The notes: generated by a model not told the origin, from the letters alone. Positions 33,128-42,131 are shown, counted from the first letter of the stretch. The stretch: DNA of 46,142 nt from Candidatus Uhrbacteria bacterium (GCA_016209325.1 JACQWJ010000010.1:1-46142), one strand, 5' to 3'. A program made the numbers and translations.

Positions 33128-33658
33128 ATGTCTACCCTGACGCCCGTCTCCGATCCGTCCCGAGACGCCTCTTTCGACCCGATCGTGCCGCTCCGGCAGC
33201 GGAGCGGAAAGCCAGCCGAGCGGATTGCCGACTTCTTCACAGAAATCTTCGGCACCGTCTGGTTCTTCATCCTGAACGGCGTCTTCTTCTTTGCCTGGAT
33301 TTACTTCAACACCCCGTCGCTGTCCGGCGCCCCCGCGCTTGATCCGTACCCCTTCGGATTTCTGACCATGGTCGTATCCCTGGAAGCCATCTTTCTCTCA
33401 ATCATCGTACTCATCAGCCAGAACCGCTCAGCCAAGGTGGAGGATCTTAGGGAAGAGGTGGACTTCCAAGTGAACGTCCAGGCCGAGCGCGAGATCACCC
33501 GCATCCTGAACATGCTCGACCGCATCGAACACACGCTCAACATCGCCCACGACGACGACCCGGACTTCGAGCGGATGACCGAACGACTGGACGTGGACCG
33601 ACTGGAGAAAGCCATCGTCCACGCGCAACAAAATGGGAAAAGAACCAAAGCAAAATAG
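33128..33658 (+). CDS. DUF1003 family membrane protein
   Basis: 176 aa. Two membrane spans (about residues 42-61, IFGTVWFFILNGVFFFAWIY, and 76-97, FLTMVVSLEAIFLSIIVLIS) are followed by NRSAKVEDLREEVDFQVNVQAEREI and a coiled C-terminal half ending in basic residues. This is the standard DUF1003 layout. Function unknown. The TAG stop lies within the stem of the terminator that follows. Confidence 0.85.
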   Translation: MSTLTPVSDPSRDASFDPIVPLRQRSGKPAERIADFFTEIFGTVWFFILNGVFFFAWIYFNTPSLSGAPALDPYPFGFLTMVVSLEAIFLSIIVLISQNRSAKVEDLREEVDFQVNVQAEREITRILNMLDRIEHTLNIAHDDDPDFERMTERLDVDRLEKAIVHAQQNGKRTKAK

Positions 33659-33683
33659 GCGAAAGCAATTGCTCTCGCCTATT
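33654..33683. terminator. Terminator between the DUF1003 gene and trxB
   Basis: AATAGGCGA (33654-33662) / TCGCCTATT (33675-33683), with an inner agcaattgct palindrome. It sits between two convergent genes and probably serves both. Confidence 0.75.
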
Positions 33684-33691
33684 GTCGAAAC

Positions 33692-34618
33692 CTACGCGCG
33701 ATGCGCGAGCCAGCGCTCGGCGTCGAGAGCGGCCATGCAGCCCGTGCCCGCGGCGGTAACGGCCTGGCGGTAGACGTGGTCGGCGACGTCGCCCGCGGCG
33801 AACACGCCCGGCACGCCGGTCTTCGTCGATCCCGTCTGGCAGCGGACGTAGCCTTTCTCGTCGATGTCGAGCTGTCCCTTGAAGAGATCCGTATTGGGCT
33901 TGTGGCCAATGGCGAGGAACAGACCTTCTGTGGCAAAGAACGACTGCTCATTCGTCTTATTATTCCAAAGCGTGAGCCCTGTGATGCGTTGACCGTCTCC
34001 CACGACCTCCTTGACGTCGGTATTCCATATGAAGGAAATCTTCGGGTTGGCCGTCGCCCGCTCCTGCATGATCTTCGAGGCGCGGAGCGTGTCCTTGCGC
34101 ACGATCACGGTCACCTTGGAAGCGAACTTCGTGAGAAATGTGGCTTCCTCCATGGCCGAGTCGCCGCCGCCGACGACCGCGATCTCCTTGCCCTTGAAGA
34201 AGAATCCGTCGCAGGTCGCGCAGGCCGAGACCCCGCGCCCCTGGTACTCCTTCTCGCCGGGCACGCCAAGCCACATGGCGGAAGCACCAGTCGCAACGAT
34301 CACGGCCTCGGCCCGGTAGGTCTGTCCGCCGGACGTGACCACAAACGGCATCGCAGAAAAATCGACCGCCGAGACGTCGGCTGCGAACATACGCGTGCCG
34401 AACCGTTCCGCCTGCTTGCGGAACAGGTCCATGAGCTCGGGTCCCTGGATGCCCATCGGAAACCCGGGATAGTTCTCGACTTCAGTCGTCAGCATGAGCT
34501 GACCTCCCGTCGGCTGGCCTTCAAACAAAAGAGGGGACAGCTCTGCACGCGCGGCATAGACGGCCGCCGTATACCCCGCGGGACCGGAACCGATGATGAT
34601 GAGCTTTTCAACCTCCAT
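33692..34618 (-). CDS. trxB: Thioredoxin reductase
   Basis: FAD/NADPH enzyme that reduces thioredoxin, 308 aa. FAD motif IIIGSGPAGYTAAVYAAR (about residues 7-24), active-site disulfide CATC (in GVSACATCDGFFF), NADPH motif VVGGGDSAMEEATFL, and the final FAD block GVFAAGDVADHVYRQAVTAAGTGCMAA. It follows trxA by about 20 bp on the same strand. Confidence 0.95.
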   Translation of the reverse strand: MEVEKLIIIGSGPAGYTAAVYAARAELSPLLFEGQPTGGQLMLTTEVENYPGFPMGIQGPELMDLFRKQAERFGTRMFAADVSAVDFSAMPFVVTSGGQTYRAEAVIVATGASAMWLGVPGEKEYQGRGVSACATCDGFFFKGKEIAVVGGGDSAMEEATFLTKFASKVTVIVRKDTLRASKIMQERATANPKISFIWNTDVKEVVGDGQRITGLTLWNNKTNEQSFFATEGLFLAIGHKPNTDLFKGQLDIDEKGYVRCQTGSTKTGVPGVFAAGDVADHVYRQAVTAAGTGCMAALDAERWLAHRA

Positions 34619-34637
34619 AACTGAAGCGGCCAAGCCG

Positions 34638-34958
34638 TCAGCCGATAAAAGGCTGGATAAGAGCCAGTAAATTTTCCTTGGCCATGGCGCCGCTCGCCTG
34701 CTTGACCGGCTCCCCGCCCTTGAACGTGATGAATGTGGGAATGGAGAGGATGCCGTAGCGCTGGGCGATTTCGGGCGCGTCGTCGACGTTCAGTTTGCCA
34801 ACACGGGCGCCTTGCAATTCTTCGATCAAGGCATCTACGACGGGTCCCATCACCTTGCAGGGAGGGCACCAGGTCGCCCAAAAATCCACGAGCACGGGAA
34901 CGGGCGACTGCAAGACTTCGCGGTCAAAGTTTTCAGTGGTCAAGACAATCTCAGACAT
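34638..34958 (-). CDS. trxA: Thioredoxin with CPPC active site
   Basis: 106 aa, normal thioredoxin size. VLVDFWATWCPPCKVMGP holds the redox centre, with CPPC instead of the usual CGPC; SIPTFITFKGG contains the conserved cis-proline. No signal peptide, so cytosolic. It forms a transcription pair with trxB. The second proline in the motif would be expected to change the redox potential. Confidence 0.93.
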   Translation of the reverse strand: MSEIVLTTENFDREVLQSPVPVLVDFWATWCPPCKVMGPVVDALIEELQGARVGKLNVDDAPEIAQRYGILSIPTFITFKGGEPVKQASGAMAKENLLALIQPFIG

Positions 34959-34993
34959 AAAAACGGTGTTAATGTAAACGAAAAGCAACCGGG

Positions 34994-37042
34994 TTAACGG
35001 GCCCGAATTCCCTTGATTTCGAGCAAGCGTCCCTTCACCTCTTCCACATAGGCCTCAAAGACGTCGCCCGGTTCGGCCTTGGTCCGGCCCTTGTAGCGGA
35101 TGCCACACTCCTGGCCAGCCTTCACGTCCTTGGCCTCGGTCTTGCCCGTCTGCACGGTGATGACCTCCCCTTCGCCGATGATCTCCGTGCCGCGCAGGAT
35201 ACGGAGCTTGGCCTTGGCCTTGAACTTGCCCTCACGCACCTTGGCACCCACGATCCACCCCTCGTCCATCTTACGAAAGTTGGCGAGGATCTCGGCATGC
35301 CCGAGCTCGGTAATGAAGGTCTCAGAAGGGAGGAGCTTCTGCAGGTCGGCGAGCAGGTCCTCGAACAGCTTGTAGATGACGGAGTACTGGCGGATGTCGA
35401 CTTCCTTTTCGCGGGCCAGCTCTTCGGCTGTGGTCGTCGGCCGCACGTTGAAGCCGAGGATCTTCGCCTTCGTAGCCTCCGCAGTCGAGATGTCGGATTC
35501 CGTAATGTTTCCGAGTCCCTTGGCCACGACCTGAACACCGACTTCCTCGTGCTGAAGCGTGTCGAACATACCGAGAATGGCCTCAAGCGAGCCGAGCACG
35601 TCCGCGCGGATGATGAGGGGGATGAAATGCTTCTTTTTACCTTCTTCCTCACCCGTCTCCGCATGCGAAGAGGGGGCGCCGTGCTTGATGGCCGCGACCT
35701 CCTCGACGGCCTGCACGGGGCGCGTAGCCTTCAGACGCTTCAGGGCCGAAGGATCCTCCGGCACTTCGAGGATATCTCCGACGGCAGGTGCGTACTTAAG
35801 CCCAATGATCTTGGCAGGCATCGAAGGCGAGGCAGCCTCGATCGACTGACCGCTCCAGTCGCGCATGCCGCGCACGCGGCCGTAGAGCGCGTCGCGCACG
35901 CCGAGCACATCGCCGACCCGCAGTGTGCCGCTCTGGACGAGTAGGGTCGCGACCGGCCCTTCGCCCGGATCCACGTGCGATTCGATGATGGTGCCGATGG
36001 CGGGCCGCACGGGATTGGCCTGGATCGAGTCCTTCGCGAGGTCGGCAGTCAAAATGAGCACATCAAGCAGGTCGTCGATGCCCGTTCCTGCCTTGGCAGA
36101 AATGGGAACCACGACGGTCTTTCCTCCCCAGTCCTCGGGAATGAGGCCAGCTTCGGCCAGCTGCCCCTTTACCCGCTCGACGTTGGCCTCGGCCCGGTCG
36201 ATCTTGTTCAGGGCAACAACGAACGGCAGGTGGCTCGACTGGATGATGTTGATGGCTTCCTTCGTCTGGGGCTGGACGCCGTCGTCGGCGGCCACGACGA
36301 GGATCGCGAGGTCGGCCACCTTGGCGCCGCGCGAACGCATGACGGTGAAGGCTTCGTGGCCCGGTGTGTCGATGAATGTCAGTTGGCGCCCTTTACGCTC
36401 CACCTGATAAGCACCGATGTGTTGGGTAATGCCTCCGGCTTCCGTTTCCATGACATGGGTCGTGCGGATGGCATCGAGAAGTTTGGTTTTGCCGTGGTCG
36501 ACGTGCCCCATAACGACAATGACGGGCGGCCGCGGGACATTGGAGGACGCCTCTTCCTTTTGGAGCACTTCGGCCAAACGGTGCACACCCGAATCCTCTT
36601 CCCCACTCGCCTCACCAACAGCTTCGGGGGCGACATTAAACTGGAGATCCTCGGCCACGATGGTCGCAGTCTCGAAGTCGATGCGTTCGTTCAACGAGGC
36701 GAACACGCCATTTTTCATGAGCTCCTGCATAACACGAGCCACCGACAGCTGCATGCGGCTCGCGAGCTCGCGAACGGTCACGACCGGCGGCAGCTCGATT
36801 GTCTTCCGCTCCTGCGGATCCAGACGGTGCTCCTGGCGCTCGGACTGGGTCTTCTGCGCCTCCATTTTCCGCTGCAGTCGCTGCTTGCGTTGCATCTCGG
36901 ACCAGGCGTCCATGATACGGCGGGCGACGCGGTCGTCCACCTTAATCGCCCGCTTGCCGATACTAAAACCGAGCTCGGGGAGTTTTTCCCTAAGCTCTTC
37001 CGGTTTGGTATTGAGACGCCGCGCCAGTTCGGTAATGTTCAT
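34994..37042 (-). CDS. infB: Translation initiation factor IF2
   Basis: GTPase that brings initiator tRNA to the 30S subunit. 682 aa. A short N-domain (ITELARRLNTKPEELREKLPELG, then VTVRELASRMQLSVARVMQELMKNG) precedes the G domain with [23 protein letters not shown] and NKIDR. The C-domains end EVKGRLLEIKGIRA. Shorter than E. coli IF2 because the charged N-terminal linker is small. The start has no Shine-Dalgarno and no T before ATG. A promoter is visible about 160 bp upstream. Confidence 0.95.
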   Translation of the reverse strand: MNITELARRLNTKPEELREKLPELGFSIGKRAIKVDDRVARRIMDAWSEMQRKQRLQRKMEAQKTQSERQEHRLDPQERKTIELPPVVTVRELASRMQLSVARVMQELMKNGVFASLNERIDFETATIVAEDLQFNVAPEAVGEASGEEDSGVHRLAEVLQKEEASSNVPRPPVIVVMGHVDHGKTKLLDAIRTTHVMETEAGGITQHIGAYQVERKGRQLTFIDTPGHEAFTVMRSRGAKVADLAILVVAADDGVQPQTKEAINIIQSSHLPFVVALNKIDRAEANVERVKGQLAEAGLIPEDWGGKTVVVPISAKAGTGIDDLLDVLILTADLAKDSIQANPVRPAIGTIIESHVDPGEGPVATLLVQSGTLRVGDVLGVRDALYGRVRGMRDWSGQSIEAASPSMPAKIIGLKYAPAVGDILEVPEDPSALKRLKATRPVQAVEEVAAIKHGAPSSHAETGEEEGKKKHFIPLIIRADVLGSLEAILGMFDTLQHEEVGVQVVAKGLGNITESDISTAEATKAKILGFNVRPTTTAEELAREKEVDIRQYSVIYKLFEDLLADLQKLLPSETFITELGHAEILANFRKMDEGWIVGAKVREGKFKAKAKLRILRGTEIIGEGEVITVQTGKTEAKDVKAGQECGIRYKGRTKAEPGDVFEAYVEEVKGRLLEIKGIRAR

Positions 37043-37130
37043 GCGAATGGATTCAGGAATTTCCCGCGCATCATAGACTGAACGGACCCCCGCGTCAATG
37101 AAATCGACCTATCTGGAAACGAAAACAAGG

Positions 37131-37202
37131 CGTCTTCCCCCTCCTTAACAAGGCTCGCCCGTAAGGGTTACGCCCGAGGGAGGGGCCAAGGGGAGGTCTT
37201 GC
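37131..37202. repeat. Palindromic repeat upstream of infB and truB
   Basis: Cytosine-rich and guanine-rich arms (ccccctcc near 37138-37145 with ggaggggcc and ggggagg to 37197) surround an inner gcccgtaagggttacgcccg hairpin. Its edge 37186-37202 is an exact 17-bp inverted match to 38072-38088 on the other side of truB. Confidence 0.6.
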
Positions 37203-37205
37203 ATC

Positions 37206-37234
37206 ATTAGAGTGTTTTGTTTTGATTGGAACAA
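37206..37234 (-). promoter_or_regulatory. Promoter of infB
   Basis: Minus strand TTGTTC (37229-37234), 17-bp spacer, TCTAAT (37206-37211). It reads through the palindromic repeat at 37131-37202 into infB, so the repeat would be part of the leader. Confidence 0.45.
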
Positions 37235-37316
37235 ACGGTAAGATCCTTTCCGAGGCGGTCAGGAAAGTGGTTGTTTTTAAAACCAATCTAACCCCCTATT
37301 CCCTAACCCCACAGAT

Positions 37317-38045
37317 ATGAACCCCCCGGAAGGATTCCTCCTCGTCGACAAGCCCCCTGGGCCAACGTCCCACGACATCGTGGACCGTGTTCGCCGGGTC
37401 GTCCGCCTGCGCCAGGTGGGGCACGCTGGCACCCTCGACCCGTTCGCGAGCGGTCTTCTCATCCTCGGAATCGGTAAGGCCACGAAGCAACTTTCCCATT
37501 TGGTCGGACTCGGCAAGACCTACGAGGCGATGTTCGTGCTCGGCGGCCGGAGCACGACAGATGACCGCATGGGCGCGATCACCTTCTCCGACGCCCCGCT
37601 TCCTTCCCCTGCACAGATAGAAGAAGCGATGGAAGTGTTTCGAGGCGATATCCTACAAATTCCGCCGACATATTCGGCCATCAAAATCGGCGGCAAAAAG
37701 ATGTACAAAGCCGCGCGGGCCGGCAAACCCCTTGAGGCCCCTCCCCGGCCTGCGACCGTTTACGCGTTCGACCTTGCCGGCGAGCTCGAGCAGATGACGC
37801 AAGACGGCCATGCCCTGCTCCGATTTCCGGTCCTCATCCGCTGCTCCTCGGGAACCTACGTCCGGGCGCTTGCCCGGGACCTCGGGGAACGCTTGGGAAC
37901 GGGCGGATACGTCGCGGAGCTCCGCCGCACGGAAATAGGGCCGTTCCAGGTGCAAGAGGCGCTGAACCTCGAAACGCTAGCTTCCGGGTGGGAAGGCCGC
38001 CTCAAGCCCGTCGATGAGATCCTGAAACGGGTTTCTGTTTCCTGA
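37317..38045 (+). CDS. truB: tRNA pseudouridine-55 synthase
   Basis: Makes pseudouridine 55 in the T-loop of tRNAs. 242 aa. GFLLVDKPPGPTSHDIV at the start, the catalytic-aspartate block QVGHAGTLDPFASGLLILGIGKATK, KTYEA and LIRCSSGTYVRALARDLGERL are all diagnostic. No C-terminal PUA domain is obvious. It lies next to infB as in many bacteria but is divergent here. Palindromic repeats flank it on both sides. Confidence 0.94.
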   Translation: MNPPEGFLLVDKPPGPTSHDIVDRVRRVVRLRQVGHAGTLDPFASGLLILGIGKATKQLSHLVGLGKTYEAMFVLGGRSTTDDRMGAITFSDAPLPSPAQIEEAMEVFRGDILQIPPTYSAIKIGGKKMYKAARAGKPLEAPPRPATVYAFDLAGELEQMTQDGHALLRFPVLIRCSSGTYVRALARDLGERLGTGGYVAELRRTEIGPFQVQEALNLETLASGWEGRLKPVDEILKRVSVS

Positions 38046-38071
38046 CGGTTCAATTCATCCTTACCGGTTAG

Positions 38072-38192
38072 GCAAGACCTCCCCTTGGATAAGACTCCGG
38101 CAACCTCCCCTAACCCCTCCTTGGATAAGGAGGGGAAACCGGTTCGGAACGTGTGTCCCCCTTTCCAAGGGGGACTTATAGGGGGTTGCCGG
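38072..38192. repeat. Three-stem palindromic repeat downstream of truB
   Basis: An outer stem (ccggcaacc 38097-38105, ccccta to 38112, pairing with 38179-38192) encloses two hairpins: cccctcctt (38114-38122) / aaggagggg (38127-38135) and gtccccctt (38155-38163) / aagggggac (38167-38175). The 17 bp at 38072-38088 recur inverted at 37186-37202. No coding content. The rest of the gap to rny (38193-38491) shows nothing I can name. Confidence 0.7.
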
Positions 38193-38491
38193 CGGATTAG
38201 CCATTGGCCCCAATCGTCTCTCCATCCGCTTGTCAACCTCGCGGATTTCTGGCAGTCTGTGGATAGACATGCATTTCATTCCCTATTTCATTTGACGACA
38301 ACGGAAGCGATCTCGCATTCGTCCATCCTGCCCATCTGACACTATGTCTGGCGCACCTATTGATCCCATGCTTCCCGACATGAGGCCGTATTCCTCTCAT
38401 TTTCCCAGAACGTCTTCTTGCAGGAAGTCCGATTTTTAGGATCATCGACGCATTGCCCGTGTTCGCTTCTCGCCTCGTACCGAGACGTTTT

Positions 38492-40045
38492 ATGGTTTCC
38501 CCGCTTCTTATGGCAAGCGTCCTTGCGGGCTTGGTTGTCGGCCTGGCCCTCGGATACCTCATCCGCCAAACCCTTGCCAAACGGTCCGTCCGCAGCGCCG
38601 AAGCGAACGCCGAAAAACTCCTATCCGAGGCGAAGTCAAAACAGCAGGAACTCTTACTCGAAGCCAAAGAAAAATCACTCAAAATCATCGAGGAATCCAA
38701 GCGCGAAGAAACGGCCCGCCAACAGCAAGTACAGGAGGCTCAAAAACGCCTGGAAAAACGCGAAGGCTTGTTTGACCAAAAGCTCATTGAGCTTGAGGAC
38801 AAAAAAACGAAAACCGACGAACGCGCGAAAGTCCTTGAGGACAAGATCAAACAAGTGGAAGAGGCCAAAAAGAAAGTTCTCGAACTCCACGAGCGAGAGA
38901 CATCAAAACTCCAGGAAATCGCGGGGCTCTCCAAGCAGGAAGCCGTCGACCGTCTCCTCCGGCTGATTGAAGACTCGCACCAGGATGCGCTTCTCAGCCG
39001 CATGCGCAAACTCGAGCAGGTGACGGAAGAGGAACTTGAGCGCCAGGCCCGGAAGCTCCTGTCGCTTGCCGTGACCCGCTACGCCTCGTCCCAGGCGATC
39101 GAGACAACAACGACAGCAGTTCCTCTGCCCTCGGACGAAATGAAAGGACGCATCATCGGCAAGGAAGGACGCAACATCAAGGCGATCGAGCTCTTGACCG
39201 GAACCGAAATCATCGTCGACGACACACCCGAGGTCATCACGATCAGCGGGTTCTCGCCTGTGCGCCGCCAGGTGGCCAAGCTCGCGCTCGAGATGCTCAT
39301 CAAGGACGGCCGCATCCATCCGGCGAGAATTGAGGAGTCAGTGAACGAGGCCAAGAAGGCGCTCGCAGCCGACATGAAAAAGAGCGGCGAGGAGGCTCTT
39401 TACGCCCTCGGCATCCCCGTGTCCTCGGTCGACCCGAAACTGGTCTCCATCCTCGGGCGACTCAAGTACCGTACGAGCTACGGCCAGAACGTGCTCCAGC
39501 ACTCGATCGAAGTGGCCCAGGTCGCGGCCGTCATCGCCGAGGAGCTCGGTGCCGACGTGTTCGTGTGCAAAAAGGGCGGCCTGTTCCACGACATCGGCAA
39601 GGCCGTCGACCACGACATGCAGGGTGCCCACCCCGAGATCGGCTACAACATCATGAAGAAGTTCGGCTTCCCCGAGGAGATGTGCTACCAGTCGATCGCC
39701 CACCACGAGGACCGTCCCCGCACGGTCGAGGGCGCGATCGTGAAGGCCGCCGACGCGGTCAGCGGTGCCCGGCCGGGGGCACGAAAGCAGTCCCTCGAGC
39801 AGTTTATCCAGCGCATGAAGGAGCTCGAGCAGACCGCGAACTCCTTTGAAGGCGTCGAGAAGGCCTATGCGATCCAAGCGGGCCGCGAAGTACGCGTCTT
39901 CGTCCAGCCCGAGAAGATCGACGACCTGACTGCCTACCGCCTGGCCAAGGACATCGCCATGAAGATCGAAAGCGAGCTCCAATACCCGGGTGAAGTAAAG
40001 GTCACTCTTATCCGCGAGACACGCGTCACCGAGTACGCGCGGTAA
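38492..40045 (+). CDS. rny: Ribonuclease Y
   Basis: Membrane-anchored endoribonuclease that initiates mRNA decay. 517 aa. An N-terminal membrane span (MASVLAGLVVGLALGYLI) is followed by a long charged coiled coil (about residues 25-200), a KH domain (MKGRIIGKEGRNIKAIELLTGTEIIVDDTPE) and an HD domain (NVLQHSIEVAQVAAVIAEELG; GGLFHDIGKAVDHD). The end YPGEVKVTLIRETRVTEYAR is typical. Start 38492 is preferred (T before ATG); 38510 is possible. It lies 4 bp from ymdB. Confidence 0.95.
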   Translation: MVSPLLMASVLAGLVVGLALGYLIRQTLAKRSVRSAEANAEKLLSEAKSKQQELLLEAKEKSLKIIEESKREETARQQQVQEAQKRLEKREGLFDQKLIELEDKKTKTDERAKVLEDKIKQVEEAKKKVLELHERETSKLQEIAGLSKQEAVDRLLRLIEDSHQDALLSRMRKLEQVTEEELERQARKLLSLAVTRYASSQAIETTTTAVPLPSDEMKGRIIGKEGRNIKAIELLTGTEIIVDDTPEVITISGFSPVRRQVAKLALEMLIKDGRIHPARIEESVNEAKKALAADMKKSGEEALYALGIPVSSVDPKLVSILGRLKYRTSYGQNVLQHSIEVAQVAAVIAEELGADVFVCKKGGLFHDIGKAVDHDMQGAHPEIGYNIMKKFGFPEEMCYQSIAHHEDRPRTVEGAIVKAADAVSGARPGARKQSLEQFIQRMKELEQTANSFEGVEKAYAIQAGREVRVFVQPEKIDDLTAYRLAKDIAMKIESELQYPGEVKVTLIRETRVTEYAR

Positions 40046-40049
40046 TCTC

Positions 40050-40838
40050 ATGACATTCCTCATCTTCGGCGACGTCATGGGACGCATCGGGCGAGAAGCG
40101 ATGAAACGCTGCGTACCTGAGCTCCGCCATACCCACAAGCCCGACCTCGTGATCGCAAACGCGGAAAATCTGGCACATGGGGCCGGTATTTCAACAAAGA
40201 CGATCGAGGAGATGCGCAACGCGGGCGTGGACGTCTTCACCTCCGGCAACCACGTGTTCGACAATAAGGAGGGCATGACGCTGTTTGGCGATCCAAAAAT
40301 GACGGAACGCATTCTCCGGCCGGACAACTATCCACCTGGAGCTCCTGGGAAGGGATGGACACTCCTCGACGTAAAGGGAATGCCCGTCCTTCTCGTAAAC
40401 CTCATGGGGCGGGTGTTCTTCAAACCGGACTTTGACGACCCGTTCCGGGCCGCCGACCGAATCCTCGCGGAGCACCCAGCGCCGATCGTGCTCGTCGACT
40501 TTCACGCCGAAGCGACGTCGGAAAAAAACACCTTCAGTCTCTACCTCGACGGACGGGTAACGGCCATCTGGGGCACCCACACCCATGTGCCCACGGCCGA
40601 CGAACGGATCCTGCCGAAAGGCACGGCCTATGCCACAGACGTCGGTATGACAGGCGGTATGAACGGATCGATCGGGGTCAAATACGAACCCGTCCGCGAC
40701 ATATTCCTGCACCAGTGTGGTGTCTCATTCGAACCCATCGAAACCGGCCCCTGCGAGGTGAACGCGCTTCTTCTCACAGTGAAAGACGGCCGGGCAGCCA
40801 GGATCGAGCGCATCCGACGCATCGTCGACGTCGCCTGA
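40050..40838 (+). CDS. ymdB: YmdB-type metallophosphoesterase
   Basis: 262 aa. Calcineurin-like fold with FLIFGDVMGRIGR, NAENLAHGAGIS, SGNHVFDNKE, VDFHAEATSEK and WGTHTHVPTADERILPKGTAYATDVGMTG. This is the TIGR00282 family, whose B. subtilis member is a cyclic-nucleotide phosphodiesterase affecting biofilm gene expression. The rny-ymdB pairing is conserved with Firmicutes. C rather than T precedes its ATG. Confidence 0.92.
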   Translation: MTFLIFGDVMGRIGREAMKRCVPELRHTHKPDLVIANAENLAHGAGISTKTIEEMRNAGVDVFTSGNHVFDNKEGMTLFGDPKMTERILRPDNYPPGAPGKGWTLLDVKGMPVLLVNLMGRVFFKPDFDDPFRAADRILAEHPAPIVLVDFHAEATSEKNTFSLYLDGRVTAIWGTHTHVPTADERILPKGTAYATDVGMTGGMNGSIGVKYEPVRDIFLHQCGVSFEPIETGPCEVNALLLTVKDGRAARIERIRRIVDVA

Positions 40839-40869
40839 CCACCAAACCCGTCTATCCCGTCTATCCCCC

Positions 40870-40898
40870 TCGACAAATCCCCCAAATTCCGCTACCCT
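40870..40898 (+). promoter_or_regulatory. Promoter of the HU gene
   Basis: TCGACA (40870-40875), 17-bp spacer, TACCCT (40893-40898). A short inverted repeat cagat...atctg lies in the leader just before ATG 40927. Confidence 0.45.
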
Positions 40899-40926
40899 TC
40901 TAGCAGATAAGTTAAATCTGATAGTT

Positions 40927-41211
40927 ATGAACAAAGCAGAACTCGCGACCAGATTGGCCGACCGGCTCAGTGTTTCTAAAAAAATTGCCGAGGATTTCAT
41001 CGCGTTATTCGAGGAAATCGTGACTAAGACGCTCACGGAGGGAGGCGAAGTCACGATTGCCGGCTTCGGCACCTTTTCCGCCAAGGTCCGGGCAGGCCGC
41101 ATGGGCGTGAACCCCCAGAGACCAACCGAGAAAATCCAAATCCCGTCCGTCACCGTCCCGAAGTTCAAGGCCGGCAAGGCCCTGAAAGATGCCCTGAAGG
41201 GGAAGGCGTAA
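40927..41211 (+). CDS. hup: HU-family DNA-binding protein
   Basis: Nucleoid protein that bends DNA as a dimer. 94 aa. MNKAELATRLADRLSVSKKIAEDFIALFEEIV (helices), VTIAGFGTFSAKVRAGRMGVNPQ (beta arm start, GFGTF signature) and VPKFKAGKALKDAL are typical. Own promoter and terminator. Confidence 0.94.
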   Translation: MNKAELATRLADRLSVSKKIAEDFIALFEEIVTKTLTEGGEVTIAGFGTFSAKVRAGRMGVNPQRPTEKIQIPSVTVPKFKAGKALKDALKGKA

Positions 41212-41239
41212 ACCAAAAACGAAAGACCAAATACCCCAA

Positions 41240-41270
41240 ACAGGTGGGATCCCAATTCCCGCCTGTTGTT
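41240..41270 (+). terminator. Terminator of the HU gene
   Basis: Stem acaggtggga (41240-41249) / tcccgcctgt (41257-41266), one G-U pair, followed by TGTTTTTG. Confidence 0.8.
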
Positions 41271-41282
41271 TTTGTCGCTTCA

Positions 41283-41311
41283 TTGACCTTCTCCGTGTTT
41301 TCGGCTTAGAT
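41283..41311 (+). promoter_or_regulatory. Promoter of the hydrolase-like gene
   Basis: TTGACC (41283-41288), 17-bp spacer, TTAGAT (41306-41311), about 40 nt upstream of the ATG at 41358. Confidence 0.4.
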
Positions 41312-41357
41312 GCGGTCACGTCACGATCGTTCCACAAACAACAAAGGGGGAAATCCG

Positions 41358-42116
41358 ATGGAAGATAAGATCTTTTTTGTCCTTTTTCCAGGGGCCTTCG
41401 GGAACCGGAATGAGACCTTTTTTGAGTTCTGGTTCCGATGCATCCTCGCTTGGATTGCGGGGTGGAAGAATGAACGCGATGTTCAAGTGATACGTGTCGT
41501 CTACCAAGGCACGTCGTTGAAGAACCTCATCCAGGGCGCCTTGCGCCAACTCGATGTCATTCCGGCCGGAGCAACGGTCGTTCCAATCTGCTACAGCCTG
41601 GGAGGAGTATTCATGGAGCTGGTCGCGGAACGGCGACCGGATCTGTTCACCCATCCCATAGGGATTGGAACCAATGGGGTGGGAGCTCCATTGCGGACGA
41701 TCTTCCGAACCATCAAGTCCGTCTGGAAGCGGTTCCTTGTCGGACTTCTGACCGGTCAACTTGTGCTTGACCGGGCGGCAGCCAACAGCTTGTTCTGGTA
41801 CGGACGCGAAACCCCCGGCAACCTGGACGAACTCCTGCGTCACGCGCATCCGCAACCGATGCGGGGAATACTGGGACTCGCACGCACCATGATCTGGGAG
41901 GCTGTCAAAAACATCTTCCGTCGGGAAAAGCGTCTACCGTGGAGCACTTTTGCTTCCGCAACGGTGCTTGTACCTGAAAGGTGCGCGATATCGACCGGCA
42001 CCCGGTTTGCGCCGGGAGTGACGGTCATCACGTGTCCTGGCGGGCATGCCGTGATCTTTTCCTACCGGGAGATCCGACAGCTCATGGAGACCGCCGTTGC
42101 ATGGATCGACTTCTGA
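41358..42116 (+). CDS. Alpha/beta-hydrolase-like protein
   Basis: 252 aa. The nucleophile-elbow-like VVPICYSLGGVFMEL (about residues 74-88, Y-S-L-G-G) and the C-terminal VTVITCPGGHAVIFSY with a possible catalytic histidine suggest the alpha/beta hydrolase fold; the first glycine of G-x-S-x-G is replaced. There is no signal peptide. The start at 41358 has a strong Shine-Dalgarno (AAAGGGGGA) and G before ATG, unlike the housekeeping genes. Substrate unknown. Confidence 0.6.
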   Translation: MEDKIFFVLFPGAFGNRNETFFEFWFRCILAWIAGWKNERDVQVIRVVYQGTSLKNLIQGALRQLDVIPAGATVVPICYSLGGVFMELVAERRPDLFTHPIGIGTNGVGAPLRTIFRTIKSVWKRFLVGLLTGQLVLDRAAANSLFWYGRETPGNLDELLRHAHPQPMRGILGLARTMIWEAVKNIFRREKRLPWSTFASATVLVPERCAISTGTRFAPGVTVITCPGGHAVIFSYREIRQLMETAVAWIDF

Positions 42117-42131
42117 CGATTACTTCCCTCT

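Noticed and set aside
38233-38700. 155-codon minus frame overlapping the rny start
   Set aside because: Serine/arginine-rich translation antisense to the rny coiled coil; no start context.
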